A stretch of 64,000 nt of DNA from Pseudomonas sp. GM41(2012) (GCF_000282315.2 NZ_AKJN02000006.1:1054001-1118000); one strand, 5' to 3'; positions 29,309-38,038 are shown, counted from the first letter of the stretch. Translations and numbers: made by a program. The notes: a model not told the origin generated them from the sequence alone.

Positions 29309-29896
29309 CTAAGCCCGGATCAAATATCCCGCGCACACCACCAAGAGCAACGCCATGCTTCGGTTAAACAACCGCATGCCTTTGGCGTTGCTCAAATACC
29401 CACGCAAAAACGTCCCGGCGTAGACCCAACAGCCGACCGACACGTAGCAAATCACCAAATACACCGCCGCAAACTGCCAGACCAGCCGCGCCTCGCCATC
29501 CGCCACAAAAGCGCCCATGCCGGCCACGCAGGCCAGCCAGGCTTTCGGGTTGAGCCATTGCATGAAGGCGCCATACAGCATCGACGGCGCGCGGCCTGAT
29601 TCCTTCGCCTCCAGATCTCCCTTGTCGGCGGCCAACTTAAAGGCCATGTACAACAGAAACGCCACCCCCGCCCATTGCACCCCCTGGGTCAGCGCTGGCC
29701 ATTGCTGCAACACTTCATGCAGCCCTAATCCCATCAACACCAACAACACGACGAAACCCAGCGTCGCCCCGGCTACATGCCGTTGACTGGCGCGAAAACC
29801 AAACTGCGCGCCGGAACTCAACGCCACGATGTTCACCGGCCCTGGCGTTATCGAGGCCACCAGTGCAAACGCCGCCATCGAGATAATCAGACTCAT
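29309..29896 (-). CDS. LysE-family amino-acid exporter
   Basis: A 195-residue inner-membrane protein with about six hydrophobic helices. The family signature SITPGPVNIVALSSGAQFGFRAS is near the N-terminus and QWLNPKAWLACVAGMGAF in the middle. The ATG at 29896 is preferred over the GTG one codon earlier because AAGAAGG is better spaced to it. It exports an amino acid or related metabolite, unspecified. It is convergent with the Fic gene (10 bp gap) and divergent from a second LysE gene. Confidence 0.9.
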   Translation of the reverse strand: MSLIISMAAFALVASITPGPVNIVALSSGAQFGFRASQRHVAGATLGFVVLLVLMGLGLHEVLQQWPALTQGVQWAGVAFLLYMAFKLAADKGDLEAKESGRAPSMLYGAFMQWLNPKAWLACVAGMGAFVADGEARLVWQFAAVYLVICYVSVGCWVYAGTFLRGYLSNAKGMRLFNRSMALLLVVCAGYLIRA

Positions 29897-30066
29897 CACA
29901 GACCTTCTTCAATTCAGTTGAACGAGGCCTCAAGGTAAAGAGCGACCTGACGGCTGTATTGAACAAAACACCCCTCAGCTGTACCGCGACCGCCGTCCAC
30001 CACTGTATGGGTCAAGCCACCCCGGGCCTGTGATAAAAATACCGTTCCTGCTTTTGGAGCCCCGCC

Positions 30067-30687
30067 ATGGACCTCGCCACCCTCACCCTGTTTCTGCCGG
30101 CCTGCTTCGCCTTGAACATGGCGCCCGGGCCGAACAACCTGTTGTCGGTCAGCAACTCGACTCGCTACGGCTATCGCATCGCCTGTGTCGCCGGGATCGG
30201 TCGGCTGCTCGCGTTCGCCGGCATGATCGCCCTCGCGTCGGCAGGGCTGGCGGTGGTGCTGCAAACGTCGGAATTGTTGTTCTACGGGATCAAGATTCTG
30301 GGGGCGGCGTATCTGCTCTACCTCGCCTGGCAATTGTGGCGCGCCGATCCAGGGACGGAAAACGTGGTGGCGGGCGCGCCGGTGGGGCCGCTGGCGTTGG
30401 CGCGACAGGAGTTCCTGGTGGCGGCCGGCAATCCGAAAGCGATCCTGATCTTCACCGCGTTCTTGCCCCAGTTCGTCGACTCGACCCAAGCCGTATCGCC
30501 GCAATTCGCCGTGTTGGGCGCGTTGTTCCTGGTGCTGGAATGGATCGCCATCGGTGCCTACGCCTACATGGGCCTGCACATGCGCCGCTGGTTCGCCGAA
30601 CCCCGGGGCAAGCAGATATTCAATCGTTGCTGCGCGGGATTGTTGTCAGCGGCGGCTTCAGTGTTGCTGATGGCGCGTCGGGCCTGA
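30067..30687 (+). CDS. LysE-family exporter, second copy
   Basis: A 206-residue paralogue of the preceding exporter: MDLATLTLFLPACFALNMAPGPNNLLSVSNSTRYGYRIA contains the PGPNNL signature, and EFLVAAGNPKAILIFTAFLPQFVD is the central motif. About six hydrophobic segments are visible. The cargo is not predictable. It diverges from the first LysE gene across a 170-bp gap and is followed by a REPIN. Confidence 0.9.
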   Translation: MDLATLTLFLPACFALNMAPGPNNLLSVSNSTRYGYRIACVAGIGRLLAFAGMIALASAGLAVVLQTSELLFYGIKILGAAYLLYLAWQLWRADPGTENVVAGAPVGPLALARQEFLVAAGNPKAILIFTAFLPQFVDSTQAVSPQFAVLGALFLVLEWIAIGAYAYMGLHMRRWFAEPRGKQIFNRCCAGLLSAAASVLLMARRA

Positions 30688-30701
30688 ACTCCACCTCTAA
30701 A

Positions 30702-30793
30702 CTGTGGGAGCGAGCCTGCTCGCGATAGCGGTCTGTCGGTCAACATCATTATCGAATGTTAAGCCGCTATCGCGAGCAGGCTCGCTCCCACAG
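30702..30793. repeat. REPIN with intact IS110 target sequence
   Basis: Arms CTGTGGGAGCGAGCCTGCTC... at 30702-30731 and the reverse complement at 30764-30793. Each arm contains the exact GGGAGCGAGCCTGCTCGCG stretch that is interrupted by the IS110 element at 38957-40133. Confidence 0.9.
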
Positions 30794-30859
30794 TAGATTG
30801 TTGTTGGACACGAAATTGGTGTAGTACTTGGCCACTCCCCAACTCACCACAGGCCCTCA

Positions 30860-31900
30860 ATGAACCTGAACATCGTCTACGCCCTTGGCGCTGCCGCTCT
30901 TTTTGGCGCGAGTACGCCTTTGGCCAAGTTGTTGGGCCTGAATCTTTCGCCGATCCTGTTGGCCGGTTTGTTGTACCTGGGCAGCGGCCTGGGACTGACG
31001 TTCGTCAGACTGTTGCGTGACCGAGGCTGGCAGCCCAGCGGCCTGAAATCGTCGGAGTGGCCATGGCTGATCGGTGCCATCGCTTTTGGCGGCGTGCTCG
31101 GGCCGGTGGCGCTGATGTTCGGTTTGACCCTGACCGCCGGCGCCACGGCCTCGCTGATGCTCAACCTCGAATCGGTATTGACCGCCGTGCTGGCCTGGGT
31201 GGTATTCAAGGAGAACGCTGACCGGCGCATCGTCGCCGGAATGCTGGCAATCGTCGCCGGTGGCTTGCTGCTGGCCGGGCCCCAGAACCCGGCGCAATCA
31301 CAGGGCTGGATCGGACCGTTGGCGGTAGCGCTGGCCTGCGTGTGCTGGGCGATCGATAACAACCTGACGCGCAAGGTATCGGCTTCGGATGCGCTGTTTA
31401 TTGCCGGCATCAAGGGGTTGGTCGCCGGGGTAGTGAACTGTTCTCTGGCGCTGTTGCTCGGCGCAACACTGCCACACATGACGGTGCTGGGGCCTACGTT
31501 GATCGTTGGTTTCCTGGGGTATGGCATCAGCCTGGTGTTGTTCGTTCTGGCACTCCGAGGCCTGGGCACTGCGCGCACCGGCGCCTACTTTTCCACGGCA
31601 CCTTTCCTCGGTGCGGCGATTGCCATCCTGCTGCTGAATGAACCCGTCACGCTGACATTTTGGGCCGCTTCGCTGTTGATGGGCCTTGGGGTATGGATTC
31701 ACCTCAAGGAACGTCATGCCCATGAGCATCAACATGAGGCGCTCAAGCATGCTCATCGCCACGTGCATGACGAGCATCATCAACATGAACATTCGTTTGA
31801 GTGGGAAGGGACCGAACCCCACAGTCACGAACATCAACACACGCCGCTGCGCCACAGCCATCCACATTTTCCGGACATCCATCACCGACATAAGCATTAG
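30860..31900 (+). CDS. DMT/EamA-family transporter with histidine-rich C-terminal tail
   Basis: A 346-residue membrane protein with two EamA repeats (about ten helices, residues 1-280): LNIVYALGAAALFGASTPLAKLLGLNLSPILLAGLLYLGSG and WIGPLAVALACVCWAIDNNLTRKVSA. After the last helix comes a roughly 66-residue cytoplasmic or periplasmic tail with 24 histidines in runs such as HAHEHQH and HDEHHQHEH. Such tails bind Zn, Ni or Co in other transporters, so metal binding or metal-linked transport is inferred. The basic transporter family is clear; the cargo is not. The ada gene follows 80 bp downstream. Confidence 0.87.
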   Translation: MNLNIVYALGAAALFGASTPLAKLLGLNLSPILLAGLLYLGSGLGLTFVRLLRDRGWQPSGLKSSEWPWLIGAIAFGGVLGPVALMFGLTLTAGATASLMLNLESVLTAVLAWVVFKENADRRIVAGMLAIVAGGLLLAGPQNPAQSQGWIGPLAVALACVCWAIDNNLTRKVSASDALFIAGIKGLVAGVVNCSLALLLGATLPHMTVLGPTLIVGFLGYGISLVLFVLALRGLGTARTGAYFSTAPFLGAAIAILLLNEPVTLTFWAASLLMGLGVWIHLKERHAHEHQHEALKHAHRHVHDEHHQHEHSFEWEGTEPHSHEHQHTPLRHSHPHFPDIHHRHKH

Positions 31901-31980
31901 GCAGCCCTCATGACGAATGACTGGAATTCTCTGTCGATTTTCCGGTGGAGGCGCTGGGCGACGCGGCTTATGCTCGGCCC

Positions 31981-33063
31981 ATGAACCTACAAAACGCTTT
32001 GCTTCCGCCCCACGCCGAGATGGTTCGCGCCATGCTCGAACGAGACACCGCCTACGAGGGGGTGTTCTTTACCGCGGTCAAAACCACCGGCATCTTCTGT
32101 CGCCCCAGTTGCACGGCGCGCAAGCCGAAACCGGAGAACGTCGAGTTCTTCGCCCATGCCGATGAGTGCATGTCCGCGGGCTATCGCGCCTGTCTGCGCT
32201 GCAAACCACTGGACGCGGCGGCCATCGCGCCGGACTGGGTGCAGCAGCTGCTCAAATCGGTGGATGCCGACCCCGAGCAGCGCTGGACCGATGCGCAGTT
32301 GCTGGCCGAAGGCATCGAACCGCTGAAACTGCGCCGCTGGTTCAAGCAGCATTTCGGCATGACCTTTCACGCCTGGCTGCGCACCCGACGCCTCGGCATG
32401 GCGTTGGGCGGGATCAAACAGGGCGATTCCATCGACAACGCGGCGTTCGATTCGGGCTACGAGTCCCTGAGCGGGTTTCGCGATGCGTTTCAAAAGTCCT
32501 TCAACATCACGCCCGGCCGCGCCGCCAACAGCGAGCCACTGCTGTTCACTCGCCTGACCACACCGCTGGGGCCGATGATCGCCATGGCCGAACGCCGCGG
32601 GCTGGTGCTGCTGGAGTTTCTGGATCGGCCAGCGCTGACCAAGGAAATCGAAGCATTGCAGAGTCGATACGGCTATGCCGTCGCGCCAGGACATAACGCG
32701 CATTTGCAGCAGATTGAAGCCGAACTGACGCAGTATTTCGCCGGAAAACTCACCGACTTCAACGTTCCACTACACTTGCCTGGCAGCGATTTCGCCCGAC
32801 AGGTCTGGGCCGAACTGGCGAAGATCCCGTACGGCCAGACCAGCACCTACGGCGCCATTGCTGCGTTATTGGGTAACCCCGGCGCCAGTCGCGCCGTGGG
32901 CCTGGCCAACGGGCATAACCGTCTTTCGATTGTCGTGCCCTGTCACCGGGTGATCGGCGCGGACGGTTCGCTGACCGGCTATGGTGGAGGACAACCGCGC
33001 AAGGCGTTCTTGCTCAGGCTGGAAAAAGCGGCGGTGCAGATCACCCAACCACTCGCATTCTGA
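31981..33063 (+). CDS. ada: Bifunctional Ada protein (methylphosphotriester and O6-methylguanine repair, transcription activator)
   Basis: A 360-residue Ada. The N-terminal zinc domain has the four cysteines C40, C44, C71 and C74 (FCRPSC...CLRC), the first being the methylphosphotriester acceptor. An AraC-type HTH follows (LKLRRWFKQHFGMTFHAWLRTRRLGMAL...GYESLSGFRDAFQKSFNITP). The C-terminal methyltransferase has the acceptor motif VVPCHRVIG. It repairs alkylated DNA and, once methylated, activates its own regulon. The start at 31981 gives the standard N-terminus. The next two genes follow closely on the same strand and are probably in the adaptive-response operon. Confidence 0.95.
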   Translation: MNLQNALLPPHAEMVRAMLERDTAYEGVFFTAVKTTGIFCRPSCTARKPKPENVEFFAHADECMSAGYRACLRCKPLDAAAIAPDWVQQLLKSVDADPEQRWTDAQLLAEGIEPLKLRRWFKQHFGMTFHAWLRTRRLGMALGGIKQGDSIDNAAFDSGYESLSGFRDAFQKSFNITPGRAANSEPLLFTRLTTPLGPMIAMAERRGLVLLEFLDRPALTKEIEALQSRYGYAVAPGHNAHLQQIEAELTQYFAGKLTDFNVPLHLPGSDFARQVWAELAKIPYGQTSTYGAIAALLGNPGASRAVGLANGHNRLSIVVPCHRVIGADGSLTGYGGGQPRKAFLLRLEKAAVQITQPLAF

Positions 33064-33105
33064 TCAATTGCAGGTTTCTCAAAAAGTCATAAGGAAGGAC
33101 ATTCG

Positions 33106-33909
33106 ATGGACACGCTATTTCACCAACTGCACCACGACGGCTTGCTGATCCTCACCAATGTCGCCGATGCCGCCGGGGCGCGCATCGTGGAGCAACTGGG
33201 CTGTAAAGCCGTCGCCACCAGCAGCGCGGCAGTCGCCTGGGCTCACGGTTATCCGGACGGCAACACCCTGCCCCTTGAACGCCTGGTATCGACGGTCGAG
33301 TCCATCGCCCGGGTGATCTCGGTGCCGTTGACCGTGGACATCGAGGCCGGTTATTCCGATGACCTGACGCGGGTGGCCGAAGTCATTGATGCGGTCATTG
33401 CAGCCGGCGCGGTGGGGATCAACATCGAGGACGGTGCTTCCCCGCCCGAGCTGTTGGTGCGCAAGATCGAAGTCGCTCGTCAGGTGGCCGAACGTCGCGG
33501 CGTGAAGCTATTCATCAACGCCCGCACCGATGTGTACCTCAAGAGTCTGGTGCCCGCCGAAGATCGCGTGGCCGAGACGCTCAAGCGCGCCGCGTTGTAT
33601 CAAGCCGCCGGTGCCGATGGTTTGTTCGCGGCTGGCGTCACGGCAGAGTACGAGATCGCTGCGCTGTGCCAGGGCACTCCGTTGCCGTTGAACGTCCTCG
33701 GGCTCCCCGGCTTGCCATCGCCTGAAGAGCTCAAAGCCCTCGGCGTACGCCGTTTGAGCGCGGGTTCACGCATCGCCGAGTTTCTGTATGGCGCCATGGG
33801 CGCACTGGCCAAGAGCTTTCTGGAAACAGGGACACTCGACAGCCGTGACCTGAAGGCCTTCACCTATGGCGAAGTGAACGCCCTGTTGGCGCCGTCCGGG
33901 AAAGCCTGA
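33106..33909 (+). CDS. Isocitrate lyase/PEP mutase superfamily protein
   Basis: A 267-residue TIM-barrel protein. It has TNVADAAGARIVEQLGCKAVATSSAAVAWAHGYPDG at the N-terminus, VDIEAGYSDD (metal-binding Asp), and VGINIEDG with the family Glu/Asp. The KKCGH lyase loop of isocitrate and methylisocitrate lyases is absent, so it is not one of those; it resembles the PEP-mutase/phosphonopyruvate-hydrolase-like branch. The reaction is unknown. It sits between ada and a 3-methyladenine-type glycosylase, 4 bp from the latter, so it is part of that operon. Confidence 0.85.
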   Translation: MDTLFHQLHHDGLLILTNVADAAGARIVEQLGCKAVATSSAAVAWAHGYPDGNTLPLERLVSTVESIARVISVPLTVDIEAGYSDDLTRVAEVIDAVIAAGAVGINIEDGASPPELLVRKIEVARQVAERRGVKLFINARTDVYLKSLVPAEDRVAETLKRAALYQAAGADGLFAAGVTAEYEIAALCQGTPLPLNVLGLPGLPSPEELKALGVRRLSAGSRIAEFLYGAMGALAKSFLETGTLDSRDLKAFTYGEVNALLAPSGKA

Positions 33910-33913
33910 CCCC

Positions 33914-34585
33914 ATGCCCGACGCCTACCTGCCCGCCACCGAGTTTCTATCGTCCATCGATGAGGACTGGCGTCGCCACATCGCCGCCGTCGGCCCTTGC
34001 CTGCATCAGCCCCATGCGGCTCGCGATCCTTATGAGTCGCTGGTGCGGGCGATTGCCTACCAGCAACTGCACGCAAAGGCCGGGGATGCGATTGTCGGTC
34101 GGCTACTGGCGTTGTTTGGGACGGGCGCGTTCCCGAGGCCGGAACAGATTGTCGCGACCGGGTTCGATCAACTGCGCAGTTGCGGCTTTTCTGCCAGCAA
34201 GATCGCGACCATTCAGGGCATTGCCCAAGCAGCGCTGGATGGTGTGGTGCCGGATTACGCTGAGGCGATGGCGATGGATGATGAGGCGCTGATCGAGCGG
34301 TTGATTACCTTGCGCGGGGTTGGGCGCTGGACGGTTGAGATGTTGCTGATCTACAGCCTGGAACGGCCGGATATATTGCCGGCTGATGATTTCGGGGTAC
34401 GTGAGGGGTATCGGCGGATGAAGGGGCTGGAGGTGCAGCCGACGCGCAAGCAGATGATTGAGATCGGGCTGGGGTGGCGTCCTTATCGGACGGTGGCTGC
34501 CTGGTATTTGTGGCGTGTTCCGAAACCACCCCTCACCCCAACCCTCCCGAAACGTCGGACCGCCCCCGAGGGGAGAGGGAGCTGA
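33914..34585 (+). CDS. DNA-3-methyladenine glycosylase (AlkA-like, HhH-GPD)
   Basis: A 223-residue base-excision enzyme. The helix-hairpin-helix LITLRGVGRWTVEMLLIYSLERPDILPADDFGVREGY (about 133-168) carries the catalytic aspartate of the GPD loop. Earlier, PYESLVRAIAYQQLHAKAGDAIVGRLLALFG is the usual start of the glycosylase core. It removes alkylated bases from DNA and fits the ada operon. The last 20 or so residues are encoded by an intergenic repeat (34525-34588), so the C-terminal tail is a chance extension. The conserved core ends around residue 203. Confidence 0.9.
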   Translation: MPDAYLPATEFLSSIDEDWRRHIAAVGPCLHQPHAARDPYESLVRAIAYQQLHAKAGDAIVGRLLALFGTGAFPRPEQIVATGFDQLRSCGFSASKIATIQGIAQAALDGVVPDYAEAMAMDDEALIERLITLRGVGRWTVEMLLIYSLERPDILPADDFGVREGYRRMKGLEVQPTRKQMIEIGLGWRPYRTVAAWYLWRVPKPPLTPTLPKRRTAPEGRGS

Positions 34586-34731
34586 CCGTAAAGACCTGAC
34601 GAATTACTGCGACCTGAAAGTATTGTATTGAATCCATAATCGACTCGGTTTCACAGGTCGATGGATCTCGTAGAACACCTCGGTCAGCCCCCTCTACCCC
34701 TTGGGGAGAGGGTTGGGGTGAGGGGTGGTTG
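34525..34731. repeat. Pair of inverted CCCTCACCCCAACCCT repeats
   Basis: Copy one at 34525-34588 reads AACCACCCCTCACCCCAACC and ends GAGAGGGAGCTGACCG; copy two at 34681-34731 is its reverse complement with small differences. About 90 bp of unrelated sequence lies between. The layout resembles a miniature palindromic element common in pseudomonad intergenic regions. Copy one covers the last codons and stop of the glycosylase gene. Confidence 0.75.
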
Positions 34732-34753
34732 TCATGCCGAAACCGCACCCAAA

Positions 34754-35851
34754 TCACAACCCCGACTTCAACCGACTAAACGCCCGAATCAAAGCCCGGT
34801 TAAACGCCTTGCCATTGTCATTCTTACTATACAACGATGCCCTCACCTCGGCCGACGGATACGTCCCCGGATCATTGCGAATCGCCGGATCAATCAAGCC
34901 GTCCGCCGCCGTAATCGCATTGGCGTAGTGGATGGTGTCCGTGATGGGCGCAATCACCTCCGGCGTCATCAGATAATCCATCAATGCCAGCCCCGCCTGA
35001 GGATGAGGCGCATCCTTGGGAATGACCATGGCGTCGAACCAGATCAACGTGCCCTCCTTCGGTATCCGATAACTCAGCTTGAACGGCTTGTTCGCCGCCT
35101 CGGCCTGTCCCGCGGCGATGGCGACGTTGCCGTTCCACGACATCGCGACGCAGGTGTTGCCGTTGGCGAGGTCGCTGATGTTCAGGTCATTGTCGAAGTA
35201 GCGGATATAGGGCCGAATCTTCGCCAGTTGCTGTTCGGCCCGTTGCAGGTCATCGAGGTTCTGGCGGTTGATGTCCAGCCCCATGTACTTCATGACCGCG
35301 GCGAACACTTCGTTGGGATCGTTGAGCAAACTCACCCCGCAATCGGCAAATTTCGACACCACCGCCGGGTCGAACAGCATCGCCCAACTGTCCCGTGGTG
35401 CGTCGGGCAGGCGCTGTTTGATCGCCTCTTCCTGGTAGCCGACGCCGGTGGTGCCCCAGGCGTAGATCCCGGCGTAGCGATTGCCCGGATCGAACACCGC
35501 CATGTGCTGGCGGAACTCGTCTCCCACGCCGGCAAAATGCGGCAGCTGTTGCGGGTTCAGGGTTTGAATCGCCCCACTCTGGATCGCCCGGGACAAATGC
35601 TGGCCGGCGGTCAGCACCAGGTCATAGCCGCTACGGCCGGTGAGCAGTTTGGTCTCTACGGTTTCCAGGGAGTCGAAGTGGTCGGCCACCACGCGGATGC
35701 CGGTTTTCTTCTCGAAATTGCTCAGGGTGTCCGGGGCCAGGTACTCGCCCCAGATGTACAGATTGACCACCGGTTTGGCGGTGTCGGCGGCCTGCACACA
35801 CAGGGGTGCGAGCACCAGCAGTAATGCTTGAGTCAGTTTGTGCAGGCCCAT
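34754..35851 (-). CDS. Polyamine ABC transporter substrate-binding protein (PotF/SpuD-like)
   Basis: A 365-residue periplasmic protein. Signal peptide KLTQALLLVLAPLCVQA, then VVNLYIWGEYLAPDTLSNFEKKTGIRVV, the PotD/PotF opening motif. Others are YDLVLTAGQHLSRAIQSGAIQTLNPQQLPH, GNRYAGIYAWGTTGVGY and MSWNGNVAIA. It binds a polyamine or related amine for uptake, but no permease or ATPase genes lie nearby, so it must use another locus or serve as a sensor. It lies 2 bp after the agmatine deiminase gene on the same strand, implying a joint role in agmatine/putrescine use. Confidence 0.87.
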   Translation of the reverse strand: MGLHKLTQALLLVLAPLCVQAADTAKPVVNLYIWGEYLAPDTLSNFEKKTGIRVVADHFDSLETVETKLLTGRSGYDLVLTAGQHLSRAIQSGAIQTLNPQQLPHFAGVGDEFRQHMAVFDPGNRYAGIYAWGTTGVGYQEEAIKQRLPDAPRDSWAMLFDPAVVSKFADCGVSLLNDPNEVFAAVMKYMGLDINRQNLDDLQRAEQQLAKIRPYIRYFDNDLNISDLANGNTCVAMSWNGNVAIAAGQAEAANKPFKLSYRIPKEGTLIWFDAMVIPKDAPHPQAGLALMDYLMTPEVIAPITDTIHYANAITAADGLIDPAIRNDPGTYPSAEVRASLYSKNDNGKAFNRALIRAFSRLKSGL

Positions 35852-35853
35852 TT

Positions 35854-36978
35854 TCAAACTCCCTTTTTGTTGCAGGCACTGCCTGCGTACTGCGGCATGG
35901 TGATGCACGCGACGTTGCCGCCGCCGAGGAGGATTTCCCTGGAGTTTTCGATACCGACGATTTTGTGTTGCGGGAACAATTCGGCGAGGGTCGCCTGTGC
36001 GGCCTGATCGTTGCGATCGCCAAACAGCGGTACCACGATTGAGGTGTTGCCGGCGTAGTAGTTGATGTACGACGCGCAGATTTTGGTCCCGGCCTGACGG
36101 GTATGTGTGCTGTCTTGCTGATCCAGGCCTTCGGCTTCTTCAGCGGTCCATTTCAGCACATCCGGTTGCGGCAGCTTGTGCACTTTCAGCTCGCGACCAC
36201 GGCTGTCGCGGGTGCTGCGCAGAATGTCGTAGGCCTCCTGGTAGATTTCCCATTGCGGGTCATCGCGATTGTCGGTCCATTGCAGCACCACTTCACCGGG
36301 GCGCACGAAGCAGGCGAGATCGTCGACATGGCCGTCGGTTTCGTCGAATTTGCAGCCCCGTGGCAGCCAGATGATTTGCTCGGCGCCGAGGTAATCGGTC
36401 AGTCGGCGGGTGACTTCGTCCTTGCCCAGGTGCTGGTTGCGATTGCGGTTAAGCAGGCATTGCTCGGTGGTGAGAATGCTGCCCTGGCCGTCGCTCTGGA
36501 TACCACCCAGTTCGGCAATCAGCGGCGCGCGGTAGCGGTCGAACCGTTCAATTTCGAGGATTTTGCTGGCGATCTGGTCGTCCTTGTCCCACGGGTAGTA
36601 CAAGCCGCCGTCGAGGCCGCCGTATGCGTTGAACTCGAAGTCCACGCCCCGCACCTCACCGCTGTCGTCATTGACCACAAAGCATGGGCCACTGTCACGG
36701 AACCAGGTGTCGTTGCATGTCATTTCCACCACCCGCACTTGAGGCGGCAATTGGCGGCGAGCGGTGGCGAATTGCGCGGCAGAGGCGCACACGGTGACCG
36801 GTTCGCTTTGGGAGATGGCGGTGACGATCTGCACCCAGACTTTCTGCGCAGGCTTGGCGCCGTTGCGCCAGACGTCGGTGCGCTCTGGCCAGCCGAGCCA
36901 GCAACCGGACTTGGTTTCGAACTCGCCGGGCAAACGGAAACCATCGAGTTTGGGGGTGGAGTCGAGCAGACGTGCCAT
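35854..36978 (-). CDS. aguA: Agmatine deiminase
   Basis: A 374-residue pentein-fold enzyme converting agmatine to N-carbamoylputrescine and ammonia. It has PGEFETKSGCWLGWPERTDVWRNGAKPAQ, TWFRDSGPCFVVND, GCKFDETDGHVDDLACF with the catalytic histidine, and GGGNVACITMPQYA with the nucleophilic cysteine near the C-terminus. The start is the ATG at 36978, two codons inside a TTG. The sequence is typical but the flanks differ from the classical aguBA pair: the following gene is a polyamine-binding protein, not AguB, so this may be a paralogue. Confidence 0.92.
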   Translation of the reverse strand: MARLLDSTPKLDGFRLPGEFETKSGCWLGWPERTDVWRNGAKPAQKVWVQIVTAISQSEPVTVCASAAQFATARRQLPPQVRVVEMTCNDTWFRDSGPCFVVNDDSGEVRGVDFEFNAYGGLDGGLYYPWDKDDQIASKILEIERFDRYRAPLIAELGGIQSDGQGSILTTEQCLLNRNRNQHLGKDEVTRRLTDYLGAEQIIWLPRGCKFDETDGHVDDLACFVRPGEVVLQWTDNRDDPQWEIYQEAYDILRSTRDSRGRELKVHKLPQPDVLKWTAEEAEGLDQQDSTHTRQAGTKICASYINYYAGNTSIVVPLFGDRNDQAAQATLAELFPQHKIVGIENSREILLGGGNVACITMPQYAGSACNKKGV

Positions 36979-37078
36979 GGTCAAACCTCATCAGCGGGGA
37001 TTGGAATGACCACAGGCTACGGTCGCCGGCGCCCTCCTCGCCAACGATGATTATTTCGGAATACTTGAATTCAACTCA

Positions 37079-37963
37079 TCAATCGATCAACTGATCGCTG
37101 AACCATTCCAGCATCTGCGCCACTGCCGGGCGCTCCAGCCTCACCCGCTCACACACCAGCGCATATTGGCCGAGCGCAGTCATGCTGGAGGTGAACGGCC
37201 GGACCAGACGACCGCTGAGCAAATCCTCCTGCGCGGTCAAGTTATCGCCCATGGCCACACCCTGGCCTTGAGCCGCCGCTTCCAGCGCCAAACCGGCGTG
37301 GGCGAAATACAGCTGGCGTTCAGGGCGCTGATCGCCGGCATGGCTGGTGAGCCAGGCGGTCCAGGTCTTGCCGTCCTGATCGTCGTGCAGCAGGCAGTGA
37401 CGCGCCAGATCCTTCGGGGTTTTCAACGTGCCCTGGTTGAACAGACCGGGGCTGCACACCGGGAAGAACTGCAACGCCGGTAAGGGCCTGACAAAGTACG
37501 CGCTGCTATCCACCGGGCCGGTGCCGTAAGTGATCGCCAGATCGATGTCTTCGCCCGGCGCCGTGGCGTCGATCGGTTGCTCGTAGAGGTGCAAGGTGAT
37601 GTGCGGATACCGCGCGTAGAAATCCGTCAGACGACTCATCAACCACTTTTGCGCCAGCTCGGCGGTGACTGCCAGGCGCAACACCGCCAGCGATGACGGA
37701 TCACGCAGTTCATCGCAGGCATCGCCGATCAGTTCGAAGGCTTGCTGCAAGCTTTGCATCAGGCGCCCGGCGGCCATCGTCGGGCGAATCTGCCGGCCTT
37801 CACGGATGAACAACGTCACGCCCAATTGCTCTTCGAGCTGGCGAATCTGGTGGCTGACCGCGCTGTCGGTGACGCACAACTCCGCCGCCGCCCGGCCGAA
37901 ATGGGCGTGACGGGCGGCGCATTCGAAGGTTCTGAGTGCTGCTAAAGAAGGCAGTCGTCGCAT
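37079..37963 (-). CDS. LysR-family regulator (GcvA-like)
   Basis: A 294-residue regulator. The HTH is RRLPSLAALRTFECAARHAHFGRAAAELCVTDSAVSHQIRQLEEQLGVTLFIREGR, followed by a GcvA-type effector domain (AVTAELAQKWLMSRLTDFYARYPHITLHLYEQP...). The ATG at 37963 (MRRLPSLAALRTF) is the standard GcvA-like start; the longer frame is not needed. It is immediately upstream of the aguA and polyamine-binding genes on the same strand and may activate them. The inducer is unknown. Confidence 0.88.
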   Translation of the reverse strand: MRRLPSLAALRTFECAARHAHFGRAAAELCVTDSAVSHQIRQLEEQLGVTLFIREGRQIRPTMAAGRLMQSLQQAFELIGDACDELRDPSSLAVLRLAVTAELAQKWLMSRLTDFYARYPHITLHLYEQPIDATAPGEDIDLAITYGTGPVDSSAYFVRPLPALQFFPVCSPGLFNQGTLKTPKDLARHCLLHDDQDGKTWTAWLTSHAGDQRPERQLYFAHAGLALEAAAQGQGVAMGDNLTAQEDLLSGRLVRPFTSSMTALGQYALVCERVRLERPAVAQMLEWFSDQLID

Positions 37964-38038
37964 GATCAAGGCCCCGATTTCGAGGCGCCCATGCTGACCC
38001 GGCGGACAGTGGGCGTCCAGTGGGACCGCGTTATCGTT

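Noticed and set aside
33106..33909. Isocitrate or methylisocitrate lyase
   Set aside because: The KKCGH catalytic loop is missing and the length is short, so only superfamily membership is stated.
34586..34753. Small gene between the glycosylase and the polyamine-binding gene
   Set aside because: The short frames there are made of repeat sequence and show no coding features.
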